The notes under the pieces are model-generated. The model was given only the letters and a program-made list of their open reading frames with translations, was not told the DNA's origin and did not search any database. Source: Candidatus Kryptonium sp. (lineage in GTDB: Bacteria; Bacteroidota; Ignavibacteria; Kryptoniales; Kryptoniaceae). Taken from it: a stretch of DNA of 64,000 nucleotides. The stretch covers positions 1 through 64,000 of the forward strand of contig JANXBN010000007.1 of assembly GCA_025060635.1 (NCBI GenBank), written 5' to 3'. Positions 19,737 through 29,318 of this stretch are shown here, in pieces. How positions within the stretch are numbered: position 1 is the stretch's first letter; every line of letters begins with the position of its first letter. Made by a program: the position numbers and the translations under genes.

Positions 19737-20417
19737 ATGATAAAGGTGGGGGTTTCTTATTGTGATACTAATTTGGAAAATTACATCAAATGGTTGAAGA
19801 TGGCATCGGTTGAGGTTGAGCCAGTTATCTTGTCTTATAAAGAACTTAACTCAGATGACTTGAAACTTTGCGATGCTCTTCTTCTCACAGGTGGGGATGA
19901 TGTTCATCCGGAGTTTTACGGTGAGGTGGAGAGAGAGGGTGATAGATATAATCGTGATAGAGATTGGTTTGAGTTTAAACTACTTGACATAGCTTTTGCG
20001 AAAAATTTGCCAATCTTGGGAATCTGTAGGGGATTGCAATTAACAAATGTTTACCTTCGCGGGAGTTTGATTTTTGATATTCAAACGGTTATAGGGACAA
20101 ATCATCGTAAAGATGAGAAAACAAATGAAGATAGATTGCATAATATCTTTGTTCTTGATGATTCAAAGCTTTTCAAGATCGTTGGTGAAAGAGAGGGAGT
20201 TGTAAATAGTAGTCATCATCAATCTGCTGATAGAATTGGAGAGAATTTGCGTGTCAGTGCAAAGTGTGATGATGGGGTGATTGAAGGGCTTGAATGGGCT
20301 TATGATGATAGATTTGTTTTGCTTGTTCAGTGGCATCCGGAGAGAATGAGGAATTTTGAAAGTGCTTTTTCAAAGAACATACTTGAGGCATTTATCAATT
20401 CAATTATTCAAAAATAA
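19737..20417 (+). CDS. Class I glutamine amidotransferase-like hydrolase (peptidase C26)
   Basis: A 226-residue protein of the gamma-glutamyl-GABA hydrolase (PuuD-like) family. The oxyanion segment LLTGGDDVHPEFYG, the nucleophile Cys97 in GICRGLQL, HHQSADRIG and the catalytic His-Glu in QWHPER are present. It cleaves gamma-glutamyl amides in characterised relatives. The ATG follows the lpxK stop with no gap, so it is cotranscribed with lipid A genes, but no functional connection is evident. The real substrate is unknown. Confidence 0.88.
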   Translation: MIKVGVSYCDTNLENYIKWLKMASVEVEPVILSYKELNSDDLKLCDALLLTGGDDVHPEFYGEVEREGDRYNRDRDWFEFKLLDIAFAKNLPILGICRGLQLTNVYLRGSLIFDIQTVIGTNHRKDEKTNEDRLHNIFVLDDSKLFKIVGEREGVVNSSHHQSADRIGENLRVSAKCDDGVIEGLEWAYDDRFVLLVQWHPERMRNFESAFSKNILEAFINSIIQK

Positions 20418-20435
20418 ATTTTGGAGGTTGAGGTA

Positions 20436-23237
20436 ATGACGAAAAAATATGTGTATTTTTTTGGTGGCGGTAAAGCCGAGGGAACGGCTGATATGAAGAA
20501 ACTTCTCGGAGGTAAAGGTGCAAATCTTGCTGAGATGACGAACATTGGATTACCTGTACCACCTGGATTTACAATCACGACTGAAGTTTGTAGTTATTAT
20601 TACAAACATAATCAAACTTATCCAAAGGGGCTTGAAGAACAAGTTAAAAAAGCACTTGCGAAAGTTGAGAAATTAGTTGGAAGAAAATTTGGAGATCCAA
20701 AAAATCCACTTTTAGTTTCCGTTAGATCTGGTGCTCCCATGTCAATGCCTGGAATGATGGACACGATCTTAAATCTCGGTTTGAACGACGAAACTGTTAA
20801 GGGATTAATTGAACAAACGAAAAATGAAAGATTTGCTTGGGATGCCTACCGAAGATTTGTCCAAATGTATGGCGATGTCGTCCTCGGTTTGAAACCTGAA
20901 ACTAAAGAAGAAAGAGATCCGTTTGAAGTTTTAATTGAAGAGAAGAAAAAAGCAAGAGGAGTTGAACACGATGTTGAATTAACAGCCGAGGATTTGAAAG
21001 AGCTCGTTTATGAGTTTAAGGAATTGATAAAGAAAAGAAAAGGAGTTGATTTCCCCGAAGATCCTTGGGAGCAGCTTTGGGGAGCAATTGGAGCTGTTTT
21101 TAGATCGTGGATGAATCCAAGAGCCGTTGCATATAGAAAGATATACAGCATCCCAGATGATGTTGGCACCGCTGTTAATGTTCAAACGATGGTTTTCGGA
21201 AACATGGGTGAAGATTCAGGTACTGGTGTCGCATTTACGAGAAATCCTGCGACTGGTGAAAATGAATTCTATGGTGAGTTCTTGATGAACGCCCAAGGTG
21301 AAGATGTCGTAGCTGGAATAAGAACTCCTTTGCCGATTTCAAAACTGAAAGAAGTCATGCCGCATGTCTATGAACAGCTTCTTGAGGTTAGGAAGATCCT
21401 TGAGAGCAGATTGAAAGATATGCAAGATATTGAATTTACCATAGAGCGTGGAAAACTTTACATGTTGCAAACACGCGCTGGGAAGAGAACAGGTTTTGCT
21501 GCGATAAGAATAGCGGTTGATATGGTTGAGGAAGGTTTGATAACAAAAGAAGAAGCTTTGTTAAGGATAGATCCAGATTCATTGAATCATCTTTTGAGGC
21601 CGATTTTTGATGCCGTTGAAAAGGAGAAGGCAATTAAAGATGGTCGTCTTCTTGCGAAGGGATTACCTGCTGGACCAGGTGCAGCTACCGGTAGAGTTGT
21701 CTTCCATTCAGAGGATGCTGAGGAGTGGGCAAGAAGAGGTGAAAAAGTTATTTTGACAAGAATTGAGACATCACCTGATGACATAAAAGGAATGCATGCT
21801 GCCGAAGGAATTCTCACATCGCGTGGTGGTATGACATCGCACGCAGCGCTCGTAGCAAGGCAAATGGGTAAAGTTTGCGTCGTTGGATGTGGCGCGCTTG
21901 ACATTGATTATGTCAAAAAGGAAATGAGAGTTAATGGACAGGTTATAAAGGAAGGGGATTACATCTCAATTGATGGTTCAACGGGTGAAGTTATACTTGG
22001 TAAGATAACCACAAAGCCGAGTGAGGTTTTGCAAGTCCTCGTGGAAAAAACACTTGATCCTGAGCAAGCACCAGTATATAAGCAATTTGAAAAATTAATG
22101 AAATGGGCCGACGAGGTAAGGAAATTGAGGATAAGAACAAATGCCGATCTACCAAAACAAGCAGAGATCGCAGTTGCATTTGGAGCTGAAGGAATTGGGT
22201 TGACAAGAACTGAACATATGTTCTTTGAAGGAGATAGGATCATCTCAATGCGAAAGATGATACTTGCTGATACAAAGGAAGAAAGGGAACAAGCTTTGAA
22301 CGAGCTTTTGCCACTTCAAAGGCAAGACTTTTATGGGATTTTCAAGGTTATGGGTGATAGACCTGTAACAATAAGAACACTTGATCCACCGCTTCATGAA
22401 TTCTTGCCGCATACTGACGAAGAGATAAAAGAATTTTCTGAAAAAACAGGAATACCAGAGGAAAAGATTCGCAGGAGAATAGCTGAGCTTAAGGAATTCA
22501 ATCCAATGCTTGGTTTCAGAGGTTGTCGTCTTGGAATCGTCTATCCTGAAATTACGGCGATGCAAACGAGAGCCATAATTGAAGCTGCTTGCGATGTCGC
22601 AAAAGAAGGAATAAATGTTAAACCTGAAATAATGATACCTTTAGTCGGTCATATAAACGAGCTTAAGAATCAGGAAAAGATCGTGCGTGAAATTGCTGAA
22701 AAAGTTATGGAGGAAAAAGGAATTAGGGTTGAATATTCGGTTGGGACAATGATTGAGGTTCCGAGAGCAGCGATAACTGCGGATGAGATAGCCACAGTTG
22801 CGGAGTTCTTCTCGTTCGGAACGAATGACTTAACGCAAATGGGAATGGGACTTTCAAGGGATGATTATGAGAAGTTCATTTACAAATATCTTGATTTTGG
22901 GATTTACGATAAAGATCCATTCCAGACAATTGATGTTAAGGGCATCGGTGAATTGATGAGGATTGCGGTTGAGAAAGGTCGTTCCGTAAGGCAGAATCTA
23001 AAGGTTGGAATTTGCGGCGAACATGGTGGAGATCCTGCAACAATTGAGTTTTGCCACAAGATCGGGCTTGATTATGTGAGTTGTTCACCTTATCGCGTGC
23101 CAATTGCGCGTCTTGCTGCTGCAAGAGCTGCGTTGTTGTATGATGGAGTTAAGAAATCAACCGTTGCAAAAAAAGCAGTTAAAAAGACCAATAAGACAGG
23201 TAAGCAGAAAGCAAAGTCAAAGGTAAAAGCAAGATAA
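20436..23237 (+). CDS. ppdK: Pyruvate, phosphate dikinase with a lysine-rich C-terminal tail
   Basis: A 933-residue PPDK interconverting pyruvate + ATP + Pi with phosphoenolpyruvate + AMP + PPi. The N-terminal ATP-grasp domain starts KGANLAEMT, the swivelling domain carries the phospho-His469 in [15 protein letters not shown], and the PEP/pyruvate TIM barrel ends with [10 protein letters not shown]. The start ATG 20436 has GGAGG eight bases upstream. Beyond the usual end near LLYDGVKK there is an extra tail of about 28 residues made mainly of Lys, Ala, Thr and Val, not normal for PPDK. A terminator follows directly. Confidence 0.96.
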   Translation: MTKKYVYFFGGGKAEGTADMKKLLGGKGANLAEMTNIGLPVPPGFTITTEVCSYYYKHNQTYPKGLEEQVKKALAKVEKLVGRKFGDPKNPLLVSVRSGAPMSMPGMMDTILNLGLNDETVKGLIEQTKNERFAWDAYRRFVQMYGDVVLGLKPETKEERDPFEVLIEEKKKARGVEHDVELTAEDLKELVYEFKELIKKRKGVDFPEDPWEQLWGAIGAVFRSWMNPRAVAYRKIYSIPDDVGTAVNVQTMVFGNMGEDSGTGVAFTRNPATGENEFYGEFLMNAQGEDVVAGIRTPLPISKLKEVMPHVYEQLLEVRKILESRLKDMQDIEFTIERGKLYMLQTRAGKRTGFAAIRIAVDMVEEGLITKEEALLRIDPDSLNHLLRPIFDAVEKEKAIKDGRLLAKGLPAGPGAATGRVVFHSEDAEEWARRGEKVILTRIETSPDDIKGMHAAEGILTSRGGMTSHAALVARQMGKVCVVGCGALDIDYVKKEMRVNGQVIKEGDYISIDGSTGEVILGKITTKPSEVLQVLVEKTLDPEQAPVYKQFEKLMKWADEVRKLRIRTNADLPKQAEIAVAFGAEGIGLTRTEHMFFEGDRIISMRKMILADTKEEREQALNELLPLQRQDFYGIFKVMGDRPVTIRTLDPPLHEFLPHTDEEIKEFSEKTGIPEEKIRRRIAELKEFNPMLGFRGCRLGIVYPEITAMQTRAIIEAACDVAKEGINVKPEIMIPLVGHINELKNQEKIVREIAEKVMEEKGIRVEYSVGTMIEVPRAAITADEIATVAEFFSFGTNDLTQMGMGLSRDDYEKFIYKYLDFGIYDKDPFQTIDVKGIGELMRIAVEKGRSVRQNLKVGICGEHGGDPATIEFCHKIGLDYVSCSPYRVPIARLAAARAALLYDGVKKSTVAKKAVKKTNKTGKQKAKSKVKAR

Positions 23238-23244
23238 AGTCAAG

Positions 23245-23270
23245 GCGGGGGATTAACGCCCCCGCTTTTA
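23245..23270 (+). terminator. Rho-independent terminator after ppdK
   Basis: GCGGGGG and CCCCCGC arms flank a seven-base loop, followed by four T. It lies eight bases after the stop codon. Confidence 0.85.
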
Positions 23271-23299
23271 AATTTTAAAAATAAGCGCAAGAGAGCCTT

Positions 23300-24340
23300 A
23301 TGAAACTTTCAGATTTCAATTATCAATTGCCAAAAAATTTAATTGCGAAGTATCCAGTTGAGCCAAGGGATAGCTCAAGATTGCTCGTAATTAATAGGAA
23401 AACGAAAACTTTTGAGGATAAGGTCTTCACCGATATAGTTGATTATCTTGAGGAAGGCGATTCACTTGTTTTAAACAAAACTAAAGTTTTCCCAGCAAGG
23501 TTAATTGGTAGGAAAGAGAAGACGGGTGCAAAAATTGAAATACTTTTGCTTCGTGAGCTTAATCCTGAAGAACATCTTTGGGATGTCCTCGTTGAGCCAG
23601 CTCGCAAGGTTAGGATTGGAAACAAGATATATTTTGGTGATAATAACGAAGTGTATTGTGAAGTTATTGATAATACCACATCCCGTGGTAGGACATTGAA
23701 ATTTCATTACGAGGGCGATTTTTTCAAATTCATAGAAAAATATGGACAAGTTCCGCTTCCGCCTTACATAAAGAGACAACCAGAGGAAGCTGACAAAGAA
23801 TGGTATCAAACTGTGTATGCGGAGGTAATTGGATCAGTTGCAGCTCCAACTGCTGGGTTACATTTCACTACAAGATTGTTGAAAAAGATTGAAAAAAAGG
23901 GAGTTAAAATTGTCCCGATTGTCCTTCATATTGGGATTGGGACATTTAGAAAAGTTGAGGTTGAGGATTTAAGTAAGCATAGAATGGATTCTGAATATTT
24001 TGAAATCCCACCAGAAAGCGCTCGCTTAATAAATGAAACAATAGACAATAAAAAAAGCGTCGTCGCTGTTGGAACAAGCGTTGTCAGGGCGCTTGAATCA
24101 AGTGTAACTGCGGACGGACATGTGAAACCTTATAAGGGGTGGACGGATAAATTCATTTATCCTCCATATGATTTTAAAATCGTGGATAAACTTATAACTA
24201 ATTTTCACGCACCTGAGTCAACTCCGCTTATTCTCGTTGCTGCTTTTGCGGGGCTTGATCTTTTGATGCAAGCTTATAAACACGCGATCAAAAATGGTTA
24301 CAGATTTTTAAGCTACGGTGATGCTACGCTTATAATCTAA
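23300..24340 (+). CDS. queA: S-adenosylmethionine:tRNA ribosyltransferase-isomerase
   Basis: A 346-residue QueA, which transfers and rearranges the ribosyl group of SAM onto 7-aminomethyl-7-deazaguanine in tRNA to give epoxyqueuosine. The start MKLSDFNYQLPKNLIA, the RPARLIG-type strand (FPARLIG), GSVAAPTAGLHFT, HIGIGTFRKVEVED and the C-terminal NFHAPESTPLILVAAFAG are family hallmarks. Length is standard. It begins a new unit after the ppdK terminator; the transporter gene follows 25 bases later. Confidence 0.97.
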   Translation: MKLSDFNYQLPKNLIAKYPVEPRDSSRLLVINRKTKTFEDKVFTDIVDYLEEGDSLVLNKTKVFPARLIGRKEKTGAKIEILLLRELNPEEHLWDVLVEPARKVRIGNKIYFGDNNEVYCEVIDNTTSRGRTLKFHYEGDFFKFIEKYGQVPLPPYIKRQPEEADKEWYQTVYAEVIGSVAAPTAGLHFTTRLLKKIEKKGVKIVPIVLHIGIGTFRKVEVEDLSKHRMDSEYFEIPPESARLINETIDNKKSVVAVGTSVVRALESSVTADGHVKPYKGWTDKFIYPPYDFKIVDKLITNFHAPESTPLILVAAFAGLDLLMQAYKHAIKNGYRFLSYGDATLII

Positions 24341-24365
24341 AAACTAATCCCATCTATTTTCTTAC

Positions 24366-26219
24366 ATGCGAACCTTTGTCTTCATTGCCATAAATCTTCT
24401 GCTAATCATAGTTTTTGCTTATCTTATTCGCAAGAAAAATTTGCTAAGTTATTTTGATTCAGGGCGTTGGTGGATAACATGGTTTGCGGTTTCAATAATA
24501 ACATTGATGGATGAGTTAACATCAATTTATTACGCTCCTTTTGAAGCATATAGGTTTATCGGAATAAAAGCGATCATCTATATTGCTCTCACTTCTCTTT
24601 TCATCCGCTTCTTATCAACAAGGATGGTTGAAATAGCTGAGATACTTGAGGTTCATAACATAAAAGGTGGTGGGGTTTATTCATTTTCGTATCTTGTCCT
24701 TGGACCTGTGGTTTCTTTTATTGCGGTTGCGTCAATACTTGTCGTGTATATTTTAACAGCTTCAATTTCAACTGTAAGTGCCGTTGAAAATGGCCTTGCT
24801 TTTGTATCAATACCGTCGCATATTAAGTTCCTGCTTAAAATCCTTGTCGTTTGGTTCATAGCTGGACTTAACATTCTTGGGATAAGAGAAAACGCAAGGT
24901 TTACATTTGCCATTTTCATCTTTGCTTCTTTTGTGCTTTTGAATTTGATAGCTGGCGGATTTTTGAACTTTGGCGATTCATCAATGAGAAAAGTTGAGGA
25001 AGCTTTTTCTCTTTTCATTTCTGATATAAATCAACCTTCAATTTTCCAATCTTATGCGAACCTCGTCACTGGGATCGGGAGTTGTATTCTCGCTTACTCT
25101 GGCATTGAATCAGTTCTTCAAACAGCTTCGCTTGTTAAAAGTTGGCATGATGTAAGAAAAGCCTACATTTTTCTTGCTTTAACGGTTGGAATAGTTACTC
25201 CGCTTATTGCTCTTTTTGCTCTTTCGTCAACTATTGAATTAGAAAAGCATGAAACAGATCTTATTCCAACATTTGCTGAAAGCGTAAATGGTTATTGGTT
25301 TGGGATAGTTGTGAGTGCTCTTGCAAGTATAACATTGATAATGGCTGTAAACACAGCAATGGTTGCTTCTTCGGAATTAATAGAAAAAATATGTGAGAGA
25401 TACAACTTTCAATGGTTGATGAAACTAAATCGTCGTGGTTCCCTTTATAGAATTCACATCTTTAACGCAATTTTTTATTCAATTATACTCTTCATAACGA
25501 GCGGTAGTCAGGCAATGCTTGCTGAGATGTATGCGGTTGGACTTGTTGCAAGTTTTTCAATTAACATTGGCTCTCTTGTTATTTACAGATATCGCATGGG
25601 AACGAAGGAAATAACATATCACACATCAAGGACTGGGACTTTAATTTTATTTGTCTTGATCTTTAGCATCTTTGTTTACATAGTTATGCATCGTCTTTAT
25701 GGAGCTTTGCTTTGGTTGTTTATGACTCTTTTCTTTTTGGTTGCTGGATTGAGAATTTCAAAATTTAGAGCTCCGGAGATTCCGATCAGGCGTGTCACGG
25801 ATAGCCCAATGGATGTGGTCTTTGCGATTATGGATGTTGAATCGGACGAAGTTCATATTCATTTCAAGAGACCAAAAGAAAGCATTGAAAATGTAGATTC
25901 AAATGCGATATATGTAAGTTTTTATTCACCTCGGCTTGATAGACCGGAGAGAAGTTTGCCGAGACATTTTTGGATTTCCATTCAACCGAGGACAAACTTG
26001 TTTGATATGATCGTTGGTTTGCTCAACACGATAAAATATGAAGTTCCACCTGAAAAGAAAATACACATTCATTTTGGTTGGCCACTTTCATCTTGGCTTG
26101 ATAGATTATCAACGGGGATCATGGTTTATCACATAATAAGTTTGCCGAGAAAGTTTCCAGAATTTATATTTCACATTGATTACATTGCCGAAAATGAAAA
26201 ACGAGGAGGGAAAACTTGA
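24366..26219 (+). CDS. APC-superfamily permease with a C-terminal soluble domain
   Basis: A 617-residue integral membrane protein. About twelve helices occupy residues 1-470, with the amino acid permease pattern: an unwound first repeat (DELTSIYYAPFEAYRFIG), helix 6-type segment GIESVLQTASLV and a substrate-path helix rich in small residues. Residues about 470-617 are hydrophilic and probably cytoplasmic, with repeated basic and proline-rich stretches; I do not recognise this domain. The substrate is unknown, an amino acid or polyamine being most likely. ispD overlaps its stop by four bases. Confidence 0.82.
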   Translation: MRTFVFIAINLLLIIVFAYLIRKKNLLSYFDSGRWWITWFAVSIITLMDELTSIYYAPFEAYRFIGIKAIIYIALTSLFIRFLSTRMVEIAEILEVHNIKGGGVYSFSYLVLGPVVSFIAVASILVVYILTASISTVSAVENGLAFVSIPSHIKFLLKILVVWFIAGLNILGIRENARFTFAIFIFASFVLLNLIAGGFLNFGDSSMRKVEEAFSLFISDINQPSIFQSYANLVTGIGSCILAYSGIESVLQTASLVKSWHDVRKAYIFLALTVGIVTPLIALFALSSTIELEKHETDLIPTFAESVNGYWFGIVVSALASITLIMAVNTAMVASSELIEKICERYNFQWLMKLNRRGSLYRIHIFNAIFYSIILFITSGSQAMLAEMYAVGLVASFSINIGSLVIYRYRMGTKEITYHTSRTGTLILFVLIFSIFVYIVMHRLYGALLWLFMTLFFLVAGLRISKFRAPEIPIRRVTDSPMDVVFAIMDVESDEVHIHFKRPKESIENVDSNAIYVSFYSPRLDRPERSLPRHFWISIQPRTNLFDMIVGLLNTIKYEVPPEKKIHIHFGWPLSSWLDRLSTGIMVYHIISLPRKFPEFIFHIDYIAENEKRGGKT

Positions 26220-26902
26220 AGGTAACAGCTATAATTCCAGCTGGAGGCTATGGAAAAAGAATTGGTGCGGGGATACATAAACAATTAATAGAGATATCGG
26301 GAAAACCAATTTTGATACATACTCTTGAAAAATTTGAAACTTGTAAATGCATAGATTCCATAATCATAGCGACCGCGCCCGAGATCTTACTTGAGGTTGA
26401 GAAATTGGTGAAAGAATTTAACATAACAAAAGTAGTTGAAGTCACAATAGGTGGAAACGAAAGACAAGATTCAGTTTATAACGCTTTGCAAATTATGGTC
26501 TATCATCACACTGAAATTGTCGTAGTTCACGATGCGGTGAGACCTTTTATAACATGTGAAAAGATTTGTGAGGTTATATCGGCTTGTAAAGAGACGGGAG
26601 CAGCTATCCTTGCGGTTCATCCCAAGGAAACGATAAAACTTGGGCGCGATGATGGTTTCGTTGAAAAAACGCTTGATCGCAATTTGCTTTGGCTCGTTCA
26701 AACACCGCAGGCATTCTATTATACAATTTTACAACAAGCGTATAAAAGAGCATACACTGATTCTTTTTACGGAACAGATGACGCTTCACTTGTGGAGAGA
26801 TTAGGCATTAAAGTTAAAATAGTTGAGGGTTTATACGAGAACATAAAAATAACAACTCCTGAAGATATTGAATTTGCTAAAATGTTGCTTAGTAGGGGAT
26901 AA
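26216..26902 (+). CDS. ispD: 2-C-methyl-D-erythritol 4-phosphate cytidylyltransferase
   Basis: A 228-residue enzyme of the MEP isoprenoid pathway, making CDP-methylerythritol from MEP and CTP. The CTP-binding PAGGYGKRIGAGIHKQ, the GGNERQDSV segment, VVVHDAVRPF and the C-terminal YGTDDASLVERLG are diagnostic. It starts with TTG overlapping the transporter stop (TTGA) and has a strong GAGGAGG upstream. Presence of IspD shows isoprenoids come from the MEP route. tRNA-Arg lies 21 bases downstream. Confidence 0.96.
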   Translation: MKVTAIIPAGGYGKRIGAGIHKQLIEISGKPILIHTLEKFETCKCIDSIIIATAPEILLEVEKLVKEFNITKVVEVTIGGNERQDSVYNALQIMVYHHTEIVVVHDAVRPFITCEKICEVISACKETGAAILAVHPKETIKLGRDDGFVEKTLDRNLLWLVQTPQAFYYTILQQAYKRAYTDSFYGTDDASLVERLGIKVKIVEGLYENIKITTPEDIEFAKMLLSRG

Positions 26903-26923
26903 ATTTTTTAATTTTATACAGAT

Positions 26924-26997
26924 GCGCCTGTAGCTCAATTGGACAGAGCAGCGGACTTCGGATCCGCGGGTTGGGGGTTCGAGTCCCTCCAGGCGCG
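26924..26997 (+). tRNA. tRNA-Arg (anticodon TCG)
   Basis: 74 bases folding into a full cloverleaf: acceptor GCGCCTG/CAGGCGC, D-stem GCTC/GAGC, anticodon stem GCGGA/TCCGC with loop CTTCGGA giving anticodon TCG (reads CGA), T-arm with TTCGAGT loop, discriminator G. The CCA end is not encoded. It follows ispD on the same strand, and the opposite-strand small ORF ends exactly at its 3' boundary. Confidence 0.95.
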
Positions 26998-27168
26998 CTA
27001 AAATTCTGAACAATTGTAAATTATCAGATAAATACATTTCTCGCTTCTACATACAACTTTACATTTTTCAATTACACATTCACAACCGCAAACGGGACAA
27101 ATTATTTTATCTTTAGATTCTTGCTTTGGCTCGTTGTTGTTTAAAGCATTGAGATTTTCTTCAAACAT
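26998..27168 (-). CDS. Small cysteine-rich protein, putative zinc-binding
   Basis: A 56-residue ORF. The first 20 residues are polar; the rest holds eight cysteines (24, 27, 29, 31, 36, 40, 45, 53), beginning ICPVCGCECVIEKCKVVC, which looks like a metal-binding knuckle. The ATG lies one base after the stop of the DUF4097 gene (TAAG-ATG), so translation is probably coupled. The stop codon abuts the 3' end of tRNA-Arg on the other strand. Short proteins with this CPxCG...E.CKVVC pattern exist in other bacteria as hypothetical proteins. Function unknown; zinc or Fe-S binding is inferred from the cysteines. Confidence 0.7.
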   Translation of the reverse strand: MFEENLNALNNNEPKQESKDKIICPVCGCECVIEKCKVVCRSEKCIYLIIYNCSEF

Positions 27169-27169
27169 C

Positions 27170-28171
27170 TTAAATGTTCATATCTTTTGAAATTAACTCA
27201 ATATCTCCACCTGATGATGAAGCTTTGATGGTGGTTTCAGAATTTTGTTTCCCGATCCAACCTTTTAGCTCAAAGCTTGATTTCTTTTCAATCCTCGTGG
27301 GGAAGTCAACTTTGATATTTCCACCAGATGATTCAAGATCAACATATGCATTTAAGTTTGAGGGAGCGTAAATTGTTATATCTCCACCGGCTGTTGACAG
27401 TTTCGTCGTTCCAAGCGGAAGAGCAAATTCAACCTTTACATCGCCGCCAGCTGAAAAGGCAAAGATAGAGCCATTTAATTTGTTAACCGTTATATCTCCA
27501 CCTGATGATTCAATTTCAATTTTACCTTGGTATTGGCTTACAATTATATCTCCGCCTGCTGTCTTTATTTCGCTATCACCTCTGCAATTTCTGATTCTTG
27601 TATCACCTCCAGCTGAAGAAGCATAAATTTCGCCGTTTAACTCTTCAATTTGAATATCTCCACCTGCGGATGAAAGCTCAAAGTTTGATGTAAAATTTTG
27701 AATTTTTATATCTCCACCCGATGATTTGATAACAACATTTGACAAACTATCTGGAGCTTTTACAACAAGCTGAGATGCTTCAATCCCCTCCACTTGAAAG
27801 AGGTCAAATAAATCGTAAAAATTTAAAATCCTAACTTTCTTTTTTCGCTTTACTTTGATCGTCAAACGATTTTCTTCTTCGTGAAATGAGACATCAAATT
27901 CTTTAAGTTTCTGACTCAAGCCTTTCACATAAAAATTAACCTCAATCTCATTTGCATCGTGAGATTGCATTATGACATCTGCTATGCTTGATTCAATGAT
28001 GATTTCATGTTTGGGGCTTGCTTTGAACGACTTTGAAATTTTCAATTCGTTGGTATCACTAAGTTCTTCTTCCAGCGGGGTTTCCGTTATTTTGATGTTG
28101 GAGCAGAGAAGCAAACCGCCAGCAAAAATAAAACCAGTTAAGATGAAAATCAAAAATTTTACATTCATCAT
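27170..28171 (-). CDS. DUF4097 family beta-repeat envelope protein
   Basis: A 333-residue exported protein. After a hydrophobic N-terminal signal (FLIFILTGFIFAGGLLLC) come at least six repeats centred on S(A/S)GGD followed by I-x-I/V, each about 17-20 residues, forming the right-handed beta-helix typical of DUF4097. The Cys at the end of the hydrophobic stretch hints at a lipoprotein but the lipobox is poor. A longer reading from TTG 28231 is possible; ATG 28171 (or 28168) is preferred because it places the signal at the N-terminus. It lies 60 bases after the DUF4837 gene. The family is common in Bacteroidetes, often with envelope-stress genes; role unknown. Confidence 0.8.
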   Translation of the reverse strand: MMNVKFLIFILTGFIFAGGLLLCSNIKITETPLEEELSDTNELKISKSFKASPKHEIIIESSIADVIMQSHDANEIEVNFYVKGLSQKLKEFDVSFHEEENRLTIKVKRKKKVRILNFYDLFDLFQVEGIEASQLVVKAPDSLSNVVIKSSGGDIKIQNFTSNFELSSAGGDIQIEELNGEIYASSAGGDTRIRNCRGDSEIKTAGGDIIVSQYQGKIEIESSGGDITVNKLNGSIFAFSAGGDVKVEFALPLGTTKLSTAGGDITIYAPSNLNAYVDLESSGGNIKVDFPTRIEKKSSFELKGWIGKQNSETTIKASSSGGDIELISKDMNI

Positions 28172-28231
28172 TTTGTGAAACTTTTGTTTTTCTACTTGCT
28201 GAGATACGAGAATTATTCTGTAATGTTTCAA

Positions 28232-29302
28232 TTATTTTTTCACTTCGCTGGCGGTTTTGAAGGTATGGAGGAGCGCATCTACTTGGATAACGAGTTTCTT
28301 CTTTTCATATCTCGGAGCGAAAATAGAACCATCAATGAAATAGATTCGCTTTTGAGTTGAGTCGTAAAAAACATAAGAAACAAAAGGACCTCCACCTGTG
28401 AAGTCATTAAACCTCCACAACCCTTGAACCCTTATAGCGTATCTTCCATTGAAATTAACTGGGAAAAAATAGAGATGTTTTATGCTTTCTGGATCGTCTG
28501 CTATCACAACCCAGGCGTCGTCTCGCGTTGTTCTGTAAAACTTTCTCGTTATCTCGTTTCTTTTCTCGGCTATCCATACTTGATTGAAAAATCTATACGG
28601 TTCATATACAGAATCAATCCAATGAACAAAGATAAACCTTTCCATATCCTCAGGTGTCCTTCTTCTCAACCAAACAAATTTTTCTTGTGCTGAATCTTTA
28701 GCGATATAGTAATCATGCTGAACAAACATCGTCCATCCGTATTTTTCAAGGAAATATCTTTCAATGTCTTTTTTGTTATGCCCTTCTGAAATGATCGCAT
28801 TTAGCTCACGATCAAAGAATTCATCCCTGAAATAGAGATAAATTTCGTTTCTATCTTTTGTTAGGCGTCTTAAAAGCGTCTCCTTATCTTTTGCGACAAG
28901 GAAGAGAACAATTTGACCTTTGCTCCATAGGTCTTTCTTGATGAATAGATATGCTGAATCCTTTTCAACAAGTTCTTTGGAAACGGGGTCAAGCATATTT
29001 TGGGTGTATAAGCTGATTTCACCTTTGTCGTCAAGTGTGGAAACAAACATTAAATTCTTTTGGTATTTCAATTTGTCAATGGAGTAGATTTGAAACTCGG
29101 GCTTTATTATGAACAAGCTTTCTGGTTGTGGTGTGTAAAGTAATCGGTGAAATACGGATTTCAAAGGTCGCTCTATTTGTGCATAGAGGGATGAGTCAAT
29201 ATAAGTTATGATCTCTGTTTCATCGCCTGTAGCTTTAGGTTTGAGATTTGAACACGAAATTAAAAAGAGGAAAAGAGGGAGAAAAGCGATGATCTTTTTC
29301 AT
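28232..29302 (-). CDS. DUF4837 family lipoprotein
   Basis: A 356-residue predicted lipoprotein. The N-terminus MKKIIAFLPLFLFLISC carries a good lipobox (LISC, Cys17). The body, with DLWSKGQIVLFLVAKDKETLLRRL and later the WLRRRTPEDMERFIFVHW region, matches the DUF4837 family known mainly from Bacteroidetes and relatives. No enzymatic motif is visible. It sits between the polyprenol kinase gene (16-base gap) and DUF4097 and is probably cotranscribed with ftsH upstream. Function unknown. Confidence 0.83.
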   Translation of the reverse strand: MKKIIAFLPLFLFLISCSNLKPKATGDETEIITYIDSSLYAQIERPLKSVFHRLLYTPQPESLFIIKPEFQIYSIDKLKYQKNLMFVSTLDDKGEISLYTQNMLDPVSKELVEKDSAYLFIKKDLWSKGQIVLFLVAKDKETLLRRLTKDRNEIYLYFRDEFFDRELNAIISEGHNKKDIERYFLEKYGWTMFVQHDYYIAKDSAQEKFVWLRRRTPEDMERFIFVHWIDSVYEPYRFFNQVWIAEKRNEITRKFYRTTRDDAWVVIADDPESIKHLYFFPVNFNGRYAIRVQGLWRFNDFTGGGPFVSYVFYDSTQKRIYFIDGSIFAPRYEKKKLVIQVDALLHTFKTASEVKK

Positions 29303-29318
29303 AACAGGTGGAAAAAAT

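Noticed and set aside
20421-20435. TTG 20421 as the ppdK start
   Set aside because: This codon overlaps the ribosome binding site of ATG 20436, which matches the family N-terminus.
26831-27037. 68-codon minus-strand ORF across tRNA-Arg
   Set aside because: It overlaps ispD and the tRNA; the supported small gene on this strand is in another frame (26998-27168).
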